The notes beneath the pieces were generated by a model. That model was not told the origin of the DNA. It saw only the letters and a program-made list of their open reading frames with translations, and did no database searches. Shown in pieces: positions 6,983 to 9,420 of a DNA stretch of 9,420 bases (its first letter is position 1; every line of letters begins with the position of its first letter). Source of the DNA: Acholeplasmatales bacterium (GTDB lineage: Bacteria > Bacillota_I > Bacilli_A > Acholeplasmatales > Anaeroplasmataceae); NCBI GenBank assembly GCA_024690445.1, contig JAILPD010000056.1, positions 1 to 9,420 on the forward strand. The letters are read 5' to 3'. A program made the translations under genes and the position numbers.

Positions 6983-7648
6983 ATGTTTAAGATTGCAATT
7001 GTAGAAGACGAGAAGAATTTAGCGTCAATAGTTGATAAATATTTAAAGAATGAAGGTTATGAAACAGTCATTTTTACTAATGGAGAAGATGCATATAATG
7101 CTATAAGCGATGACATTAATTTATGGATATTAGATATTATGTTACCTGGCGAGACAACAGGATACGATTTAATTAAAGCAATTAGAGATAAGAATCCAAA
7201 AAAACCAGTAATTTTCGCTTCTGCGAGAGACCATGATATTGATAAAGTTATGGGTCTTGAGCTAGGTTCTGATGATTATATTGCTAAGCCATATTCTCCT
7301 AGAGAATTAGTATTAAGAGTAAAGAATATCTTAAATAGAACATATGGTGATTCAATTAATAGCAATGTATTTGCTTTTAATGGATACACTATTGACTATG
7401 ATAAGAGAATTGTTTATGAGAATAATGAAAATATTAATTTAACTAGTAAGGAGTATGATTTATTATTATTCCTACTTGAAAATAAAGCTAAAGCTTTCTC
7501 AAGAGATCAAATTCTAGATAACGTTTGGGGAAGTGATTATTTCGGAAGTGACAGAGTTGTAGATGATTTAATGAGAAGATTAAGACAAAAAATGCCTAAT
7601 CTTAATGTTGAGACAATCTATGGCTTTGGTTATAGATTATTAGTATGA
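6983..7648 (+). CDS. cssR: OmpR/PhoB-family response regulator, CssR-like
   Basis: This DNA-binding response regulator has 221 residues. The receiver domain (1-118) has acidic pocket residues Glu8, Asp9 and Glu10, phosphoacceptor Asp51 in LWILDIMLP, Ser80 as switch residue and Lys102 in AKPYSPREL. The C-terminal winged helix (about 128-221) has LTSKEYDLLLFLLE, the recognition-helix region DYFGSDRVVDDLMRRLRQKM and the end ETIYGFGYRLL. As I recall the Bacillus subtilis secretion-stress regulator CssR, LWILDIMLP, SARDxDID, DYFGxDRVVDDL and KVETIYGFGYR are shared almost word for word, so a CssR-type role is likely but not proven. The ribosome binding site is strong. The TGA stop overlaps the kinase ATG by four bases (ATGA). 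Confidence 0.85.
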   Translation: MFKIAIVEDEKNLASIVDKYLKNEGYETVIFTNGEDAYNAISDDINLWILDIMLPGETTGYDLIKAIRDKNPKKPVIFASARDHDIDKVMGLELGSDDYIAKPYSPRELVLRVKNILNRTYGDSINSNVFAFNGYTIDYDKRIVYENNENINLTSKEYDLLLFLLENKAKAFSRDQILDNVWGSDYFGSDRVVDDLMRRLRQKMPNLNVETIYGFGYRLLV

Positions 7649-8964
7649 AAAAACTAGGTTTCACCGGACAGTTATTTATTTTATTTGCTGGTATTTTGTT
7701 AATAACAACAATAGCTTTCTCCGCTATTACTATTACATCTGTTAGAGTAATAGCAAATGATGAGGTTTATTCTAGATTATCTTCATATTCTATGTTTATT
7801 AATGATATGGATAAAAACGAGGAAAGAAAAAGACCAGAAAAAGATAAAAACGAAATGAGATTTGGTTATATTATTTATAATGATGGTGTAGTCGAAGAAG
7901 TAAGTTCAGATTTGGATTTTGAAATAACTGATAATATCGTAAAAACATTAGTTAATTCAGTAATAAATGCTAATAATATGCCTAAAATACAGGGTGAAGA
8001 AACAATTGATTCTAGAGATATTTATTATGTTAGTCAACATGATAATATGAACAATCCGAATTGTTTTATTATTGTTTTTACAGATGAGACATATGCCTTT
8101 GGAATGATTAGAACTATTTCATTTAGATCAATTTTAGTATTCTTCGTGATGATATTCATTTCTATATTAGTTATTTCTTGGTGGAGTAATAATTATGTAA
8201 AAAGAATTAGATGTTTACAACTTCATATTGAAAACATGCCTAATAATAAGTATGAAAAAGAATATGATGATGGTGGTCTAGATGAAGTGGGACAATTGTC
8301 TCAATCTGTAGAAAAGATGAGATTACAGATATATCATAATGAGGAAACTAAACAGGAAATGCTTCAAAATTTATCTCATGATTTTAAGACTCCGATTGCA
8401 GTTATTAAATCGTACGCAGAAGCGATTCAAGATGGTGTAGAATCTACTGAGGCATTAAATGTCATTATTGAACAAGCAGATTTACTAAAAAGTAAAGTTA
8501 TAAAATTATTACAATATAACAGTATAGAATATCTAGATAAAACAAATCCATTTATTGATATTGAAATGACTGATTTAATTAATGATGTTGTATTAAAATA
8601 TAAGCATCAATCAAGCATTGTTTTTAATCTAGATCTAGAACCAGCTATTTTCAAGGGCTATTATGAAAACTGGGATATTGTATTAAGTAATATCATAGAA
8701 AATGCTATTAGATATGCTAAAAATGAGATTAAAATTATATTAAGACCTAATAGAATTAGAATATATAATGATGGTGAACATATTGATGAGAAATTTATCG
8801 ATAGCACATTTAAACCATATGAAAAAGGAAGTAAAGGACAATTTGGTCTTGGAATGTCAATTGTTCAAAAAACAGTTAACTTCTTTGATTACACTCTAAG
8901 TGTAAGAAATGAAGAACCAATTGGTGTTTCATTTATAATTGAATCATCAGATAGAAATAACTAA
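7645..8964 (+). CDS. cssS: Membrane sensor histidine kinase, CssS-like
   Basis: This kinase has 439 residues. Membrane segments at about 9-31 and 160-180 enclose an extracytoplasmic sensor region of about 130 residues with a very charged stretch (55-70). A HAMP-like linker (181-235) leads to the H box NLSHDFKTPI with phosphorylated His245. The ATPase part has the N box NIIENAIRYA with Asn353, a G1 box IYNDGEHI (373-380), an F-box region PYEKGSKGQF and the G2 box GLGMS (401-405). The ND-G-x-H form of G1 differs from the common DxGxG. I recall a similar form in Bacillus CssS, which also shares NDG..I and KGxFGxGxSIV. It overlaps the regulator start-stop and is surely its partner. The signal sensed is unknown; misfolded exported protein is a guess from CssS. 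Confidence 0.85.
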   Translation: MKKLGFTGQLFILFAGILLITTIAFSAITITSVRVIANDEVYSRLSSYSMFINDMDKNEERKRPEKDKNEMRFGYIIYNDGVVEEVSSDLDFEITDNIVKTLVNSVINANNMPKIQGEETIDSRDIYYVSQHDNMNNPNCFIIVFTDETYAFGMIRTISFRSILVFFVMIFISILVISWWSNNYVKRIRCLQLHIENMPNNKYEKEYDDGGLDEVGQLSQSVEKMRLQIYHNEETKQEMLQNLSHDFKTPIAVIKSYAEAIQDGVESTEALNVIIEQADLLKSKVIKLLQYNSIEYLDKTNPFIDIEMTDLINDVVLKYKHQSSIVFNLDLEPAIFKGYYENWDIVLSNIIENAIRYAKNEIKIILRPNRIRIYNDGEHIDEKFIDSTFKPYEKGSKGQFGLGMSIVQKTVNFFDYTLSVRNEEPIGVSFIIESSDRNN

Positions 8965-8973
8965 TATTACATT

Positions 8974-9001
8974 AAATGAGGCAATAAATGCCTCATTTTT
9001 T
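8974..9001 (+). terminator. Rho-independent terminator of the two-component operon
   Basis: AAATGAGGCA (8974-8983) pairs perfectly with TGCCTCATTT (8989-8998) around the loop ATAAA, and the T run continues to 9001. It starts nine bases after the kinase stop and is the strongest terminator in the window. Confidence 0.95.
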
Positions 9002-9004
9002 GCT

Positions 9005-9034
9005 TTGTTAATTAGGGACGATAAAAACTATAAC
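9005..9034 (+). promoter_or_regulatory. Possible promoter for the structured intergenic region
   Basis: TTGTTA (9005-9010) and TATAAC (9029-9034) are 18 bases apart, each with a fair match to consensus. It lies just after the kinase terminator, so a new transcript would start near 9041. In AT-rich DNA such matches occur by chance, and confidence is low. Confidence 0.35.
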
Positions 9035-9140
9035 AAAATAAGTATAAAGAAAAAGAAGCTAAATGAAAAATAAAAAGAAGACTCATTGCTGAATCTTCCG
9101 TGTGAGTTGAAAGATACCAAGGGGAGTATCTTCCTATAGA

Positions 9141-9158
9141 ATAGTGGTTAACCACTAT
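9141..9158. repeat. 18-base perfect palindrome
   Basis: ATAGTGGTTAACCACTAT reads the same on both strands. It can act as a hairpin in RNA or as a binding site for a dimeric regulator in DNA. It lies 129 bases before the -35 of the last gene, rather far for a classical operator. Confidence 0.8.
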
Positions 9159-9174
9159 AGATAATTAATAAGCG

Positions 9175-9237
9175 GGATTTACTAATTATCCACATAATAT
9201 TATAATCCTATTCCATTAGTAATAATCCAGTTTTTTT
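9175..9237 (+). terminator. Terminator-like hairpin with seven T residues
   Basis: GGATT (9175-9179) plus TACTAAT (9180-9186) pair with ATTAGTA (9215-9221) and AATCC (9224-9228), with a two-base bulge and a 28-base loop. AG and seven T residues (9231-9237) follow. The loop is long, so it is less certain than the others. Its left arm overlaps the right arm of the GATAATTA/TAATTATC hairpin, so the two cannot form together. Confidence 0.55.
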
Positions 9238-9250
9238 ATAAAAATAATAA

Positions 9251-9283
9251 CGATACACGTGTCCTAAAACATGACCCGTATCG
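9251..9283. repeat. Inverted repeat upstream of the last promoter
   Basis: CGATAC (9251-9256) and GTATCG (9278-9283) are inverted, with further inner pairing GTC (9261-9263) / GAC (9273-9275). It ends four bases before the -35 box at 9287, a position suited to an activator or repressor site for the gene at 9376. On the reverse strand it is followed by a T-rich stretch, so it could also act as a terminator in that direction. Confidence 0.5.
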
Positions 9284-9286
9284 ATG

Positions 9287-9315
9287 TTGAAAAAACGCTT
9301 TCTGTGTGTTATTAT
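9287..9315 (+). promoter_or_regulatory. Sigma-A promoter of the exported-protein gene
   Basis: TTGAAA (9287-9292) and TATTAT (9310-9315) are exactly 17 bases apart, and TGT before the -10 adds a TGN extension. The start point should be near 9322, giving a leader of about 54 bases with a small hairpin TGGC (9327-9330) / GCCA (9336-9339). Confidence 0.75.
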
Positions 9316-9375
9316 CAGTCATGTAGTGGCGTAAAAGCCATAACGTTTTAAGAAAAAATAGAGAGGAAATGTAAA

Positions 9376-9420
9376 ATGAAGAAAAGAAGAATTTTATTAG
9401 GCTTAGCATTAGCAGCAGCC
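9376..9420 (+). CDS. Start of an exported protein (signal peptide only; 3' end outside window)
   Basis: Only 15 codons are present: MKKRRILLGLALAAA. A positively charged start followed by a Leu/Ala-rich core is a typical signal peptide, either of a lipoprotein such as a transporter binding protein or of a secreted protein. GAGAGGA at 9361-9367 is a good ribosome binding site eight bases before the ATG, and a consensus-like promoter lies upstream. The function cannot be told from the fragment. Confidence 0.75.
   Translation, partial: MKKRRILLGLALAAA

Larger units (their letters stand above)
9041..9237 (+). ncRNA. Candidate structured small RNA or attenuator leader of unknown class
   Basis: This is the main part of a 374-base stretch (9002-9375) without a substantial gene. 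Several local hairpins follow one another: ACTCA (9081-9085) / TGAGT (9103-9107), with GAAGA (9077-9081) / TCTTC (9094-9098) as an alternative; AAGATAC (9111-9117) / GTATCTT (9126-9132) with loop CAAGGGGA; the 18-base palindrome at 9141-9158; GATAATTA (9160-9167) / TAATTATC (9183-9190); and a terminator-like hairpin ending at 9237. Base composition is less AT-extreme in the loops than in ordinary spacers here. I do not recognise any known riboswitch, T-box, 6S, tmRNA or SRP pattern. That it is transcribed is inference from the possible promoter and the terminator. Confidence 0.45.

Noticed and set aside
9111..9132. AAGGGGAGTA resembling the yybP-ykoY manganese riboswitch
   Set aside because: The match is only the GGGGAGTA core. 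The closing 3' strand with GAGACCTTT-like sequence is missing, and here GTA is part of a local hairpin.
9041..9237. 6S RNA or T-box leader
   Set aside because: The ends of the region are not complementary as in 6S RNA, and no T-box sequence (AGGGTGGNACCGCG) or stem I motifs are present.

Overview
The window is an AT-rich bacterial chromosome segment that is almost entirely coding on the + strand. It carries core genes typical of low-GC Bacillota: rpmH-rnpA-yidC-jag, dnaX-ybaB-recR, and rpoE, the RNA polymerase delta subunit that marks Bacilli and their relatives. Tryptophan is encoded by TGG throughout and TGA serves as a stop, so the genetic code is the standard bacterial one and not the Mycoplasma code. 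An AT-rich member of Bacilli, perhaps an uncultured gut lineage or an Acholeplasma- or Erysipelotrichales-like relative, fits best. That placement is inference from gene content and base composition only.

Bases 1-2210 hold the 3' end of rpmH and its terminator, then a tightly packed rnpA-yidC-jag operon for RNase P, membrane protein insertion and RNA binding, closed by a strong terminator. Bases 2248-6209 form a second operon. It starts at a promoter that may give a leaderless mRNA and encodes an exported papain-like (YiiX/NlpC-P60 superfamily) protein, DnaX (clamp-loader tau), YbaB (nucleoid-associated), RecR (recombinational repair) and a small DUF1934 protein. Spacing is minimal and several stops and starts touch. 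Bases 6229-6937 hold rpoE as its own transcription unit.

Bases 6953-9001 hold a two-component system that overlaps by ATGA. Its response regulator resembles CssR and its sensor kinase CssS, the secretion-stress pair of Bacillus, so it probably senses a cell-envelope or secretion signal.

Bases 9002-9375 have no substantial gene but are rich in structure. There is a possible promoter, a run of hairpins, an 18-base perfect palindrome, a terminator-like hairpin with seven T residues that competes with another hairpin, a separate inverted repeat, and a good promoter with ribosome binding site for a last gene. Only the first 15 codons of that gene, an export signal, lie in the window. This intergenic region looks like an undescribed small RNA or attenuator leader and is the main point of novelty. 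The rest is largely conserved housekeeping.
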